Assembly: GCA_030446765.1 (NCBI GenBank)
Contig: JAUJMR010000001.1
Location: 648,214-700,300, forward strand
Source of the DNA: Chloroflexia bacterium
GTDB lineage: Bacteria > Chloroflexota > Chloroflexia > Thermobaculales > Thermobaculaceae
Direction: 5' to 3'
Length of the DNA stretch: 52,087 bases
Shown here piece after piece: positions 26,226 through 35,441 of the stretch. The notes below the pieces were generated by a model, which saw only the letters and a program-made list of their open reading frames with translations, was not told the DNA's origin and did not search any database. The first letter of the stretch is position 1; every line of letters starts with the position of its first letter. The translations under genes were made by a program, and so were the position numbers.

Positions 26226-27202
26226 TCAGTTGGGCCGTCCGAGCATCCAACCTTCCACGGCGTACACCTTCACGTCGTCTGGCTCCCCGGTCGCGCGCAG
26301 TCCAAGCGCCACGTTGAGCAGGCCGAAGAGGCCAACTGTTGCATCGAACGGATCCTCACCGCCCGGCGCCGGGCCGAATCCGCTCTCGAGCAACTCGCGC
26401 AGTTCTGGGGCAAGTGTGACGCCTGCGTCCTCCGCCCAGCCCTGTAGCGCGGGCGCATTCCTCTGCCGGTCTTGTTGCGAGGTCTTTCCCGCCCGCTGCC
26501 CGGGGCGCGACGCAGAGAAGCGCACGCCGAGCTGGCTGTAGAATACCGCAGGGTAGGTCTCCACAATCACCGTCCGGCCATGCTGCACCAACTGGATAGC
26601 GTTCCCTGAAAGGGCCAGAGCTGCACGTCCAGCGCTCCCGACCTCAGCGGCGGAATCAACACCTCTTTCCACCCGAGTATGGCCGCCTTGCCAACAGCCT
26701 TCGCGCCGAGGGTCCAGAACATCGGGGACGCGGCTACAAGAGAGCCATGTGCGTGGTCACACCGACGAAGCAACTCGTACATGGAACCAACACCCAGCCC
26801 ATCTACGAGATGCTGCTGTCGCTTGCCACCTGGGGCATACGGATAGAATGGTCGCCGGGTACTGATTTGTCCTGCCTCACAGGCGACCTCCAGGAACTCC
26901 ATCCACACGCCCTGTCCCAGCCCGAGCAGGAACGGCACGAATTCGTCGAAGCCCGCCCGATCGGCGTATGCGGCGGGCACACCGATGGGAAAGTCGAATC
27001 CGAGCAGGATCGCAGCGCTCGGTCCCGCCTCGGCGCGAAGCCGCTGGACCAGCGTGGCTGCATCGCCGACCGGTCCGGGTGCTTCCGCCTGGTATCGTCC
27101 ATCAACGAGTACGGCCCGGGTCATCCAGCGCTTGTTAGGGTTCGATCCCCAATCGGCGTGGACGACGAGGGAAGGCAAGGGTTCGAGCGGGGAAGCGAGC
27201 AT
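26226..27202 (-). pseudogene. DUF429-like RNase H-fold protein with one apparent frameshift
   Basis: From ATG 27202 (GGAG 8 bases upstream) the frame has VVHADWGSNPNKRW, LLGFDFPIGVPAAYADRAG and FWTLGAKAVGKAAILGWKE; after LWPFQG the reading continues in another frame with GRTVIVETYPAVFYSQLG and GGEDPFDATVGLFGLLNV. The acidic motifs (ADW, FDFPIG, ETYP, DPFDA) suit DUF429-like proteins, which have an RNase H-like fold and unknown activity. Adding one G in the GGG run at about 26604-26606 restores a protein of about 325 residues. It lies directly upstream of the NUDIX gene. Confidence 0.65.
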
Positions 27203-27395
27203 CGCTATCTCCGGACTGGGACTAGGGGGCGAGAGCGCGGTATGCTCCCGCACGGCGAAGGTGAGTTGACGGCAGGTTCAGATGCCGCCGCTCAACGAAA
27301 TACTCAGATAGACTGGGATGTGAGTGTACCACAGCGGCACCAGTGGGGACTCGTCTTGCGCAGGCGCAGAACCGTGAAGAATTGAAGGTGAGCAT

Positions 27396-28167
27396 GTGAA
27401 GCGCAAAGCAATCACCGTAACAGCCGCTCTGTTCATTGTGTACATCGGCTTCGAGTTCGTCAGCTTCCATCGCACGCTCGCCAAGGCAGACCTGCCCGCC
27501 ATCCCCTTGGGCATAACGCTGAACTACCCAGGTGGAGCGGCCAGCAACGAGCCCTTCACGGTCGTGATGCTCGGGAACAGTACCGCTCAGGGGATCGGCG
27601 CGGCGCGACCGGAGGATAGCTTCGGTGCGCTGGTCGCGCAGCATCTGGCGCGGCAAGATATGCCTGTGCGCTTCGTGAACCTCGGCGTCTCCGGCGCACA
27701 AGGCAGGGATGTCCTTGCCGAACAGGTGCCTCAAGTTGCAGCGCTTGATCCCGACCTGATTCTGCTAAGCGTCGGCGCCAACGACGTCACCGCGTGGACG
27801 GCTCCATCGGCATACCTGGAGACCATGGAGCAAATCGCTCGCGAGTTGGACCGGACGGGTGCCGTGGTCGCGGCACTCAACGTCCCCGCGACCATCGCCG
27901 CACCGCTCCTCCCGTACCCCGTGCGCCTGGTGCTGGATGCGCGAACACGGCGGTACAACGACGGACTCGCACGAATGCTCGGGGGACGAGAGATGGATAG
28001 TCGTGCGTATATACGAGGAGGCGCGCGAGCCGTTCGAGCGCGATCACGCGATGTTTGCGGCGGACAACTACCATCCCTCCTCAAAGGGATATGCACTCTG
28101 GGCGCGTATCACCCTGCGCGCACTGGCAGCTGAGAACCCTGCGGCCTTCCCGCAGTTAGGCGAGTGA
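27396..28167 (+). pseudogene. membrane-anchored SGNH/GDSL hydrolase with one apparent frameshift
   Basis: The first frame has an N-terminal anchor (ITVTAALFIVYIGFEFV), block I VVMLGNSTAQGIGAARP with the nucleophile Ser, block II NLGVSGAQGRD and block III LLSVGANDVT. The catalytic Asp-His block DNYHPSSKGYALWA appears only in the next frame. Removing one G from GGGGG at 27981-27985 joins them as LARMLGDERWIVVRIYEE. Block I has GNS where GDS is usual. The full protein would be about 255 residues, likely an extracytoplasmic esterase or lipase. A homopolymer error is likely. Confidence 0.7.
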
Positions 28168-28274
28168 TACCGATCGTCAGCCCACCCAGTGTGATTTAGC
28201 GAGTAGCCTGCCGACTCGGTCACTGCTGTCCGCTAGAATGGCTGGACCAGACTAACCTGGAAGGAAGGTCTCCT

Positions 28275-29048
28275 ATGCTCACAAAACGTATCATCCCGTG
28301 CATGGACGTGCGCGACGGGCGGGTGGTGAAGAACCTGCGCTACTTCACCCCGCTGCCGGATGCCGGCGACCCCGTCACACTCGCGCGGGCGTATAATGAT
28401 CAGGGTGCCGACGAGCTCGTATACCTTGATATCACCGCCTCGGTGGAGGCACGGAGCCTCACCATCGAGCTGGTGCGGCGCACCGCGGACGAAGTCTTCA
28501 TCCCGCTCACGGTCGCCGGCGGGATCTCATCCGTTGCGGACATGAACGCCGTGCTCCACGCCGGAGCCGACAAGACAGGCATCAATACCGCCGCCGCCAC
28601 GAATCCGCCGCTGATATCGGAAGGTGCCCTGCGCTTCGGGAGCCAGTGCATCGTCGTCGCGATCGACGCGAAGCACGAGGCCGACGACTGGTGGGTGTAC
28701 ACGCACGGTGGCAGGAAGGCAACCGGGCGACGCGCGGTCGACTGGGCGCATGAGGCACAGGAGCGCGGTGCGGGGGAGATCCTGCTTACGAGCATGGACC
28801 GGGACGGCACGGGCGACGGGTACGACACAATATTACTACGCCAGGTGGCCGACGCGGTCAACATCCCCGTGATCGCCTCCGGTGGAGCATCAAAACCGGA
28901 GCATTTTGTGGATGTGGTGCGCGAAGCAAACGTGGATGCCGTGCTCGCGGCATCGATGTTTCACTACGGGCATTACACCGTGACGCAGGCGAAAGAGCAC
29001 ATGCGCGCGAACAGCGTCCCCGTGCGACTACAGGGCGTTCCAGGGTGA
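28275..29048 (+). CDS. hisF: imidazole glycerol phosphate synthase cyclase subunit
   Basis: HisF forms imidazole glycerol phosphate and AICAR from PRFAR and the ammonia made by HisH, linking histidine and purine synthesis. 257 residues, full length. The (beta/alpha)8 barrel starts [20 protein letters not shown], with the catalytic Asp in CMDV and the second in VVAIDAKHE; phosphate loops are [12 protein letters not shown] and [23 protein letters not shown] precedes the ATG and a TAGAAT-like -10 lies upstream. Its stop overlaps the start of the HisI-like gene (GTGA). hisH is not in the window. Confidence 0.96.
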   Translation: MLTKRIIPCMDVRDGRVVKNLRYFTPLPDAGDPVTLARAYNDQGADELVYLDITASVEARSLTIELVRRTADEVFIPLTVAGGISSVADMNAVLHAGADKTGINTAAATNPPLISEGALRFGSQCIVVAIDAKHEADDWWVYTHGGRKATGRRAVDWAHEAQERGAGEILLTSMDRDGTGDGYDTILLRQVADAVNIPVIASGGASKPEHFVDVVREANVDAVLAASMFHYGHYTVTQAKEHMRANSVPVRLQGVPG

Positions 29049-29941
29049 GCGTGGTGCTGGACTTACCAGCGGTACTGCAGTACGACGAAGCCGGGTTGCT
29101 CCCGGTCGCGCTTCAGGATGCCACCTCCCTTGAGGTGCTGATCCTGGCGCACACGAACCGCCCGGCCCTGCAGCGCACCCTCTCGACCGGGCTGGTCCAC
29201 CTCTGGAGCCGGAGCCGGCACGCACTGTGGCTCAAGGGAGAGACATCCGGCCGTTTGATGCACGTAGCGGAATTGCGGCCGAACTGCGAGCTCAACTCGC
29301 TGCTGATCCTGGTCCATCAGGACCAGCCTGGCGCGTGTCACACCGGCCACGCGAGCTGCTACTACCGCCGCCTCACCAGTGACGGGCTCATCGAGATCGC
29401 CCCACCGCTCTTCGATCCAAAGGAGGTGTACGGCGACGCACCCCTGGAGCACATGCTCGGCGCGTACGCGTGGCTGCGCGATCAGCCGATCATCCCGGAA
29501 TCGGGCACCTCGCGCCTGCTGCACGGCGATGGCCCGGATCCGTTGGCGCGGCTGCGCGAGGAGTGGGGCGAGCTTCTCGGCGTACTGGACGGCACGCACC
29601 GTCACACCAGCTTCGCGGATGACGCATTGCTGGAGGCATACCAGGTCTTATACTGGACTGCGCTACACCAGGTCATGGGAGGTGGCATGGACGGTGCTAC
29701 GGCGACCACCGCGATGATTTCGGGTTATGTAGAGCACGGCGACCCCCGTGCCGCGTCCCGACGCGCGCTCAAAACTGAGCACCAGGACGAACGAGTCCGT
29801 CATCTCTGGTACGCGCTCGGTGCCGCCTGCCGCGCCGCGGGCATCGGGCCAGGGACGGTGATGCAACGTGATCTCGAAGAACTACAGAACAAGCCATACA
29901 TCGCTGAGTACTTCGCGCAGCGGGTCACGGATCCGTCCTGA
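29045..29941 (+). CDS. hisI: HisI-like phosphoribosyl-AMP cyclohydrolase with altered metal site and extra C-terminal domain
   Basis: Residues 1-110 are HisI-like: [40 protein letters not shown] and [12 protein letters not shown]. The zinc cysteines are kept (C81, C98, C105), but the usual DCDxD aspartates are N80-C81-E82-L83-N84. HisI opens the ring of phosphoribosyl-AMP in histidine synthesis. Residues 110-298 begin with a linker, then [20 protein letters not shown] and a helical part faintly like HisE (PRA-PH), without its EExxE-type motif. Coupled to hisF by a 4-bp overlap, so a histidine role is likely. Activity should be checked because the magnesium ligands are replaced. Confidence 0.75.
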   Translation: MSVVLDLPAVLQYDEAGLLPVALQDATSLEVLILAHTNRPALQRTLSTGLVHLWSRSRHALWLKGETSGRLMHVAELRPNCELNSLLILVHQDQPGACHTGHASCYYRRLTSDGLIEIAPPLFDPKEVYGDAPLEHMLGAYAWLRDQPIIPESGTSRLLHGDGPDPLARLREEWGELLGVLDGTHRHTSFADDALLEAYQVLYWTALHQVMGGGMDGATATTAMISGYVEHGDPRAASRRALKTEHQDERVRHLWYALGAACRAAGIGPGTVMQRDLEELQNKPYIAEYFAQRVTDPS

Positions 29942-29997
29942 GAACTGCTATCGGTGGCGCTAGATCCTCCCCGACAGGCCTCCGCACCCGAACATGT

Positions 29998-30025
29998 TAT
30001 ACTTCGGGGTATAGGAGGGACAAAA
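29998..30025 (+). promoter_or_regulatory. -10 box and ribosome-binding site of the tatA-like gene
   Basis: TATACT at 29998-30003 overlaps the small inverted repeat TATAC...GTATA (29998-30013); AGGAGGGA follows before the ATG at 30027. A -35 is not evident. Confidence 0.45.
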
Positions 30026-30026
30026 T

Positions 30027-30338
30027 ATGTTCGGCATCGGGCCGCTTGAGATGGTTGTAATCCTCGCCCTCGCGCTCATCGTGTTGGGTCCACAGAAGTT
30101 CCCTGAGGCGGGTCGTGCTTTCGGCAAGGCAATGCGCGAGTTCCGCTCGATGACAACGGATATATCTCGCGATCTCAACTCCAGCTTCGATGATTCGCCT
30201 CCCCCACGCCGCGTGCCAACAAACACTGTCGAGCACAAGGATCCCGAGCCGAGCGACAACGGTGTCGCCACTGACCCATCGCCCGACGAAATCGCCGCGG
30301 CCAAGCAGCCCGACGAGAACGAGCCCGGACCCGTCTAG
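30027..30338 (+). CDS. tatA: twin-arginine translocase TatA/TatB-like protein
   Basis: 103 residues. The N-terminus MFGIGPLEMVVILALALIVLGPQKFPEAGRAFGKAM is the TatA/B plan: a short periplasmic start, one membrane helix, the LGPQKFPE hinge and an amphipathic helix with GxxxG-like spacing; the rest is a charged Pro/Asp-rich tail. It forms the pore or TatBC receptor for folded protein export. TatA and TatB cannot be separated by eye; TatA is preferred because of the short amphipathic part. tatC is not in the window. Confidence 0.88.
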   Translation: MFGIGPLEMVVILALALIVLGPQKFPEAGRAFGKAMREFRSMTTDISRDLNSSFDDSPPPRRVPTNTVEHKDPEPSDNGVATDPSPDEIAAAKQPDENEPGPV

Positions 30339-30983
30339 AGTCGTAACCGTATTTCGCGTCAGTCCGTAAGAGACGTCTGGTCTTGCCCTTAGTCGCCTAT
30401 TTAGTGTCCGTAGTTATCGATGTACGTGGTCCTTGAGCCACTCCTGATAGCACGGGAAAGCAAGACGCAAAACACACAGCCCAACCGAAGGCGTTGAGTG
30501 TTTCGCGGCAGAACTTGGCACTGAGCCTCGGTCTCGCGTTCGGCAGTCTAGTCCGCGCGCCGGGCAGCGGTCGCACGGATTGTACGGCCGACTGGGAGGT
30601 CATCCGGCGTCGAGCGGGCGACGGCAGATGAGCATTGCCGAGTTATGGGCTCATTACTCACAGCTGGCGCGATACAGCACTGGTTTGCCTCAAGGTACAA
30701 CACCACTGCAGCGCCCTGTTAGCAGCATGCTTGTGAGTGGCTCTGGGCCGTGCGCAAAGCTTCCGGTTCTGTGTCAGCGATGCCTTTCTCCCGCTTGACG
30801 CCGCGCGGCCCCCGTAGTTGGTACCAACAGCGCCGATAGCGGGCACAGCCCTTGCACTGTTTCATATCGCGGCGGGCCGACCGTATCTTGCCGCACAACC
30901 GCGAGAACGGAGAAACGGACACAGCGTTGCCCCGTCGCATCAGGGGCGGCTCCGCTCGATGTCCCAAAGCGATGGAGACGGAT
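30339..30983. other. gene-free stretch
   Basis: About 645 bp between the tatA-like gene and the SDR gene, both plus strand. The only clear structure is the 12-bp palindrome GTTGGTACCAAC at 30817-30828. The open frames here and on the opposite strand show no motif. GGAGACGG before 30984 serves the SDR. Confidence 0.45.
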
Positions 30984-32000
30984 ATGAAACTCAAGCCAAT
31001 AGAAGAGCAGGTAGTGGTAATAGCCGGGGCGTCCAGCGGCATAGGCCGCGAGGCGGCACTCCGCTTTGCCAGGCAGGGCGCAAAGGTTGTTGTCTCAGCC
31101 CGCGGCGATGAAGGTCTCCACTCGCTGGTCGAGGAGATACGCTCCGACGGTGGGCAGGCTACGGCAGTGGTGGCCGATGTCGCGCGGTACGAGCAGGTAA
31201 AGGCGATCGCCGACAAAGCCGTTGCGGAGTACGGGCGTATCGACACCTGGGTGCACGCAGCAGGGGTCCTCCTCTTCGCAGGGTTCGAGGACACGACCCC
31301 GGAGGAGTTCGAGCGCGTGATCCAGGTAAACCTCCTGGGCCAGATGTACGGTGCAAAGGCCGCCCTGCCGCATCTGAAGTCCACGGGCGGCGCCCTCATT
31401 CACATCTCCTCCATCGAGGCGCGGCGTGCCTTCCCACTACACAGCGCGTATGCTGCCTCAAAGCACGGAATTGATGGCTTCATCGAAGCGCTCCGTCTGG
31501 AGTTGCGGCACGAAGGTGCACCGGTGAGTGTGACCCAGATCATGCCCGCCGCGATCAACACGCCACTCTTCAGCAAGGCGCGCACGAAGGTTGGGGTGAA
31601 GCCCGTCGGCGCACCTCCCATCTATCAGCCGGGCACGGTGGCGCAGGCAATACTGTACGCCGCGCAGCACCCGGTGCGCGAGATGATCGTGGGTGGAGCA
31701 GGCAAGGGAATTCTTGCGACGCAGCGGATGTCGCCCCGGATGATGGATGCAGCGTTGCTGCGGGTGGGCTGGTGGATTCAGAAGACAAGGGAGCGGAGAT
31801 CGCCGGACCACCCCAACAATCTCCAGGAACCGATCCGTGGAGACGACCGCACGACAGGTGACTTCAGTCGGTGGGCGCTCCGCCATAGCCTCTATACGTG
31901 GATGCAGCGACACCCCCTGATAAAGCGGACCACACTGATCGGTACCGCTGTCACCACGGCGGTGATGCTGGCTGGGCGGAATGAGCCGAACAAGCGCTGA
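30984..32000 (+). CDS. short-chain dehydrogenase/reductase with C-terminal membrane segment
   Basis: 338 residues from ATG 30984 (GGAG 8 bases upstream; ATG 30972 also in frame). Rossmann motif GASSGIGREAALRFARQGA, DVA for adenine binding, HAAGV, catalytic ISSIEARRAFPLHSAYAASKHG (Ser, Tyr, Lys). Beyond the SDR core of about 250 residues the chain extends by 80 residues and ends in a hydrophobic helix (TTLIGTAVTTAVMLAG). This fits the DltE/YqjQ-like subgroup more than classical enzymes; the substrate is unknown. It converges on the LOV kinase gene. Confidence 0.85.
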   Translation: MKLKPIEEQVVVIAGASSGIGREAALRFARQGAKVVVSARGDEGLHSLVEEIRSDGGQATAVVADVARYEQVKAIADKAVAEYGRIDTWVHAAGVLLFAGFEDTTPEEFERVIQVNLLGQMYGAKAALPHLKSTGGALIHISSIEARRAFPLHSAYAASKHGIDGFIEALRLELRHEGAPVSVTQIMPAAINTPLFSKARTKVGVKPVGAPPIYQPGTVAQAILYAAQHPVREMIVGGAGKGILATQRMSPRMMDAALLRVGWWIQKTRERRSPDHPNNLQEPIRGDDRTTGDFSRWALRHSLYTWMQRHPLIKRTTLIGTAVTTAVMLAGRNEPNKR

Positions 32001-32114
32001 GGATATCCGGCAGGAGGCAGAAGGTTGATGGCAACATACACACCTGCAGGATCCGGAGGTGCGAGTACAGAGAGTCGCAACTCCACGGCACGCGCAGCGG
32101 CTACTCGGTATCCA

Positions 32115-33626
32115 TCACGATGACGAGATCGGCACGGTGAAATAGAAGGTACTTCCTGCGCCGACCTCGGACTCGAACCACAGGCGGCCACCGTGCGCAT
32201 CGATGATCGTGTGCGAGATGTGCAGCCCTAAACCAAGTCCACTGAGACCGCTCTTGGTCGCGTTGCCAGCGCGGAAGTACTGGTCGAAGATACTGCTCTG
32301 CTGATCCATAGGAATGCCGATGCCCCAGTCGCGGACACCAAACTCCGCCTGCTCCCCCACCCGACGCAGCGTTATCCGCAGGCGCGGCTCGGATCTCGAG
32401 TACTTAATGGCATTGGACACAAGATTTGTCGCAACCTGCCGGATACGCACCTCGTCCGCACGGACGGGGAAGGGGCCATGGTCCCGCTCCCACTCGACCA
32501 CAAACGCGGGCTGGGCAGCGCGGGTCTCCTCAACAACCTGATCGAGCAGAGGGCCGAGGTCGAGCTCATGCATCGCGTAGGTCATGTGCCCGCTCTCAAT
32601 CTGAGAAACATCAAGCAGATCTGAGATGAGCGCGCCCATCTGTGTCGCCTGTCGATCGATCAACTGAAGCCGCGCAGCTGCATCAAGGTTGCCGTCGCGC
32701 CGGAGCTTCCGCTCGACAAACTGCGCATGCGCCTTGATCGCTGTTAGCGGTGTCCGCAACTCGTGCGACGCGATGGAAATAAACTGGTCACGCACCTCCA
32801 ACGCGTTCTCCACCCGCTGAAGCAGCTCATCGCGCTCCTGCTGAATGAGCTCCCGAGCGGTAACGTCGCTCTGGATGCCGATGAAGTTGATCAAGTCTCC
32901 TTCCGCATCGGTCACGGGTGAGAGGGACAGTTCGTTGTAGAACAACGAGCCATCCTTGCGATAGTTCCGAAGGACCACGCGACAGCCTCGGGCCTCAGCG
33001 ACCGCCGCGCGCAGCTCAGACACGCCCTCCTGGTCCCGATCCTCGCCTTGCAGAAACCGGCAGTTCCGGCCGATGATGTCGGCCGATGGGTAGCCCGTCA
33101 TGCGCTCGAAGCCGGGGCTTGCATAGATGATCGGATTATCTGGCCGATGCGGGTCACTGATGATGATTCCGTTGGAACTAGCGGCGATGGCGCGGTCCTG
33201 CAGGTTTATCTGTCGCCCGATCCCGTGTTGTTCGAGGGCAACCACAACCCTGTCTGCAACGCCGGCAAGCAGCGCGGTAGCTTCGTCGCTTAGCTCTGTC
33301 GGTGAGAACGCGGCGATGACCCCGAGCACGCGACTCCCAACCGTCAAGGGATAGCCCACAAACGGCACGTTGGCCCTTTTTTGCAACCACCGATCCTCGC
33401 CTGCATGCGCGGCGAGTTGCAAGACGTTCCCGGGACCGAGGACCCAAATCCGCACCGCCACCTCCGGCAACCGCCGGGCAATATCGGTGACACTCGCCTG
33501 GAGCACATCGCGAACGGATTCCAGCACCGCGGTGTCTTCAAGACCCTTCGCGTTTACACTACTCACATCAGGATGCCGCACGCCCGTCGTATCAGCTGCC
33601 CCCGCATCCACATGTTCTGTCGCCAT
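32115..33626 (-). CDS. blue-light LOV histidine kinase
   Basis: 503 residues without membrane segments. Order: a GAF-like region (about 35-135), a LOV domain (145-258), then HisKA and HATPase_c. The LOV core is complete: GRNCRFLQG with photoactive C189, NYRKDGSLFYNELSLSPV and INFIGIQSDVT with the flavin-contacting Gln. H288 in ASHELRTPL is the phosphate acceptor; HATPase motifs are NLVSNAIKYS, RDWGIGIP and GLSGLGLGLHISHTI. Light should form a Cys-flavin adduct and change kinase output. The ATG at 33626 has GGGGAG 10 bases upstream. No response regulator is adjacent, and it is divergent from the carotenoid gene cruF. Confidence 0.93.
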   Translation of the reverse strand: MATEHVDAGAADTTGVRHPDVSSVNAKGLEDTAVLESVRDVLQASVTDIARRLPEVAVRIWVLGPGNVLQLAAHAGEDRWLQKRANVPFVGYPLTVGSRVLGVIAAFSPTELSDEATALLAGVADRVVVALEQHGIGRQINLQDRAIAASSNGIIISDPHRPDNPIIYASPGFERMTGYPSADIIGRNCRFLQGEDRDQEGVSELRAAVAEARGCRVVLRNYRKDGSLFYNELSLSPVTDAEGDLINFIGIQSDVTARELIQQERDELLQRVENALEVRDQFISIASHELRTPLTAIKAHAQFVERKLRRDGNLDAAARLQLIDRQATQMGALISDLLDVSQIESGHMTYAMHELDLGPLLDQVVEETRAAQPAFVVEWERDHGPFPVRADEVRIRQVATNLVSNAIKYSRSEPRLRITLRRVGEQAEFGVRDWGIGIPMDQQSSIFDQYFRAGNATKSGLSGLGLGLHISHTIIDAHGGRLWFESEVGAGSTFYFTVPISSS

Positions 33627-33689
33627 AACCCGTACTCCCCTGTATCTTTTGACCACACTGGTCAGCCCATCCGTTCCGTAGGGTCCGCT

Positions 33690-33719
33690 ACCGGAACCGG
33701 TCGACGACAATGCATTATA
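33690..33719 (-). promoter_or_regulatory. promoter element of the LOV kinase gene
   Basis: Minus-strand TATAAT at 33714-33719, with a weak -35, is followed by the inverted repeat ACCGGAACCGGT (33690-33701) within the expected initial transcript. The repeat could be an operator. Confidence 0.45.
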
Positions 33720-33890
33720 TGGCCATCATACACACGCCGGGTTGAAACGCCGCCTGAAACCGTTCGCCCACACGATGGACGGCAAACACGCTTAACGTGT
33801 GACCGAGTTTGACGTCGTGGAGGTCACCGTTCAGGAGAAGCAAAGGCCCAAGGGAATGCATGGCATGGTAAGGGCACAGCGAGTTCGCCG

Positions 33891-34751
33891 ATGTCCGTCT
33901 GGACTTTAGGTACCGGAGCAACGGCCAAGTCATGGGTGTCCCCGTGCGGGATCACGCACCGCGCAGCATTGCGTCGGGTAGTATGGATTGTGCGCTCGTT
34001 TATTGCGGTCCGTCTACTGTTGGGGTGCGCGGTGTTCGCCATCGCTGGCTTCTTCGCCGTGCGTTTTCCCAATACGCCCGGCACGACGACCGGCTCCCTC
34101 GTGTCCACGGTGGCGATCGCGCTGCCGGCGTTCTTCGCATTCTTCCGGCGGTTCGGCGTTCGGCGGTCCGTGCCCGTTCTCCTTGCCCTCTCGTTCCTGG
34201 GCTTCGCCGTAGAATTGATGGGTGTGGTAACCGGCTTTCCATACGGCGAGTTCTCCTATGCCGAGAAGCTTGGACCGCGAATCGGCGGCCTGGTGCCCTC
34301 GACGCTGCCCCTGTCGTGGGTGCCGCTGGTTCTAGGCGCGGTCGCGGCAACCGAGCGGGTTGAGCGACCAGACTCGCGGCTCCGTTGGCTGAGTTGGGGG
34401 GTGGCAGCGGCGGTCCTGTTGGTCGCGTTCGATGGCGTTCTCGACCCTGGCGCCGCTCATCTTGGCTTCTGGGTCTGGCCCACGGGTGGCCCGTACTACG
34501 GCGTTCCCCTCAGCAATTACGCAGGATGGCTGCTATCGAGCCTCGCGGCCAGCGCGCTCCTGCTCGCTCTCGCACCGTGGGGGCAGACGCAACCCCGCGC
34601 GGGAATGCTCGACAGCACCCTTATCTCGTTGGCGTTCTGGAGCGCCGTGAACGCGGTCGCGGACATTACCGTGCCGGCCCTGCTCGGTGTCGCATTGTTC
34701 GCCTTTATGCTCTGGCGACGGATTGTGCTTCAGCTGACCTTGTCGGTGTAG
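33891..34751 (+). CDS. cruF: CruF-type carotenoid biosynthesis membrane protein
   Basis: Up to 286 residues, seven or so membrane helices. The DUF422/CruF core is clear: ELMGVVTGFPYGEFSYAEKLGP, STLPLSWVPLVLG, FDGVLDPGAAHLGFWVWP and YYGVPLSNYAGWL. CruF adds water to the end group of acyclic carotenoids (1',2'- or 2'',3''-hydratase) in the membrane. The true start is uncertain: ATG 33891 has no good ribosome-binding site and a later GTG is possible. Its 3' two thirds are repeated at 34825-35375. It is divergent from the LOV kinase, which suggests light control of pigment formation. Confidence 0.82.
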   Translation: MSVWTLGTGATAKSWVSPCGITHRAALRRVVWIVRSFIAVRLLLGCAVFAIAGFFAVRFPNTPGTTTGSLVSTVAIALPAFFAFFRRFGVRRSVPVLLALSFLGFAVELMGVVTGFPYGEFSYAEKLGPRIGGLVPSTLPLSWVPLVLGAVAATERVERPDSRLRWLSWGVAAAVLLVAFDGVLDPGAAHLGFWVWPTGGPYYGVPLSNYAGWLLSSLAASALLLALAPWGQTQPRAGMLDSTLISLAFWSAVNAVADITVPALLGVALFAFMLWRRIVLQLTLSV

Positions 34752-35441
34752 ACGACAAGACGACGGTCATAGATGCCGGCGTTTCGGTCGAAGAACCCAT
34801 CGCAGGTGATGAGGTTCCGATGGGGCTTCGCCGTGGAGTTAATGGGTGTGGTAACCGGGTGTCCGTACGGGGAGTTCTCGTATGCGGCGAAGCTGGGACC
34901 GCGAATCGGCGGCCTGGTGCCCGGGACGCTGCCCCTGTCGTGGGTGCCGCTGGTTCTCGGCGCGGTCGCGGCGACCGAGCGCGTTGAGCGACCAGACTCG
35001 TGGCTCCGTTGGCTGAGTTGGGGGGTGGCGGCGGCGCTCCTGCTGGTCGCGTTCGATGGCGTTCTCGACCCCGGCGCCGCCCATCTCGGCTTCTGGGTCT
35101 GGCCCAGGGGTGGCGCGTACTACGGCGTTCCCTTGAGCAATTACGCAGGCTGGCTGCTATCGAGCCTCGCGGCTAGCGCGCTCCTGCTCGTTCTCGCACC
35201 GTGGGGGCAGACACAACCTCGCGCGGGGATTCTCGACAGCGCGCTTATCTCGCTGGCGTTCTGGAGCGCCGTGAACGCGGTAGCGGGACTTGCTGTTCCA
35301 GCCCTACTCGGTGTCGCATTATTCGCCTTCATGCTCTGGCGACGGAGCGTGCTTCAGCCGACTCTGTCTGTGTAGACGACGAGTCGGCGGTCATAGATGC
35401 CGGCGTTTCGGTCGAAGAACCCATCGCAGGTGATGAGGTTC
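34201..35441. repeat. tandem duplication, two units offset by 624 bp
   Basis: 34201-34817 and 34825-35441 align end to end at a constant offset of 624 bp with about 57 mismatches (roughly 91% identity). Each unit holds the 3' part of cruF and, in antisense, the last codons of the sortase gene. Differences in the cruF part are mostly at third codon positions, while the last 50 bases, covering the sortase Cys motif, are identical. Confidence 0.9.
34773..35375 (+). pseudogene. truncated second copy of cruF with a chimeric 5' end
   Basis: From residue 17 on, the frame repeats the cruF C-terminal two thirds (ELMGVVTGCPYGEFSYAAKL to FMLWRRSVLQPTLSV). The first codons (MPAFRSKNPSQVMRF) are antisense to the sortase active-site region and come from the duplication joint. 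The N-terminal helices of CruF are absent, so the protein is probably inactive, yet the frame is intact and substitutions favour silent sites. It ends overlapping the sortase gene by 22 bp. It may be a recent fixed duplication, an old one under selection, or two strain variants joined in assembly. Confidence 0.7.

Noticed and set aside
27130-27160. tRNA T-loop-like GGTTCGATCC
   Set aside because: Lies in the conserved DUF429-like coding frame; no acceptor or anticodon stem can be drawn.
30719-31399. 226-residue minus-strand open frame
   Set aside because: Opposite the SDR gene, Ser/Arg-rich, no motif.
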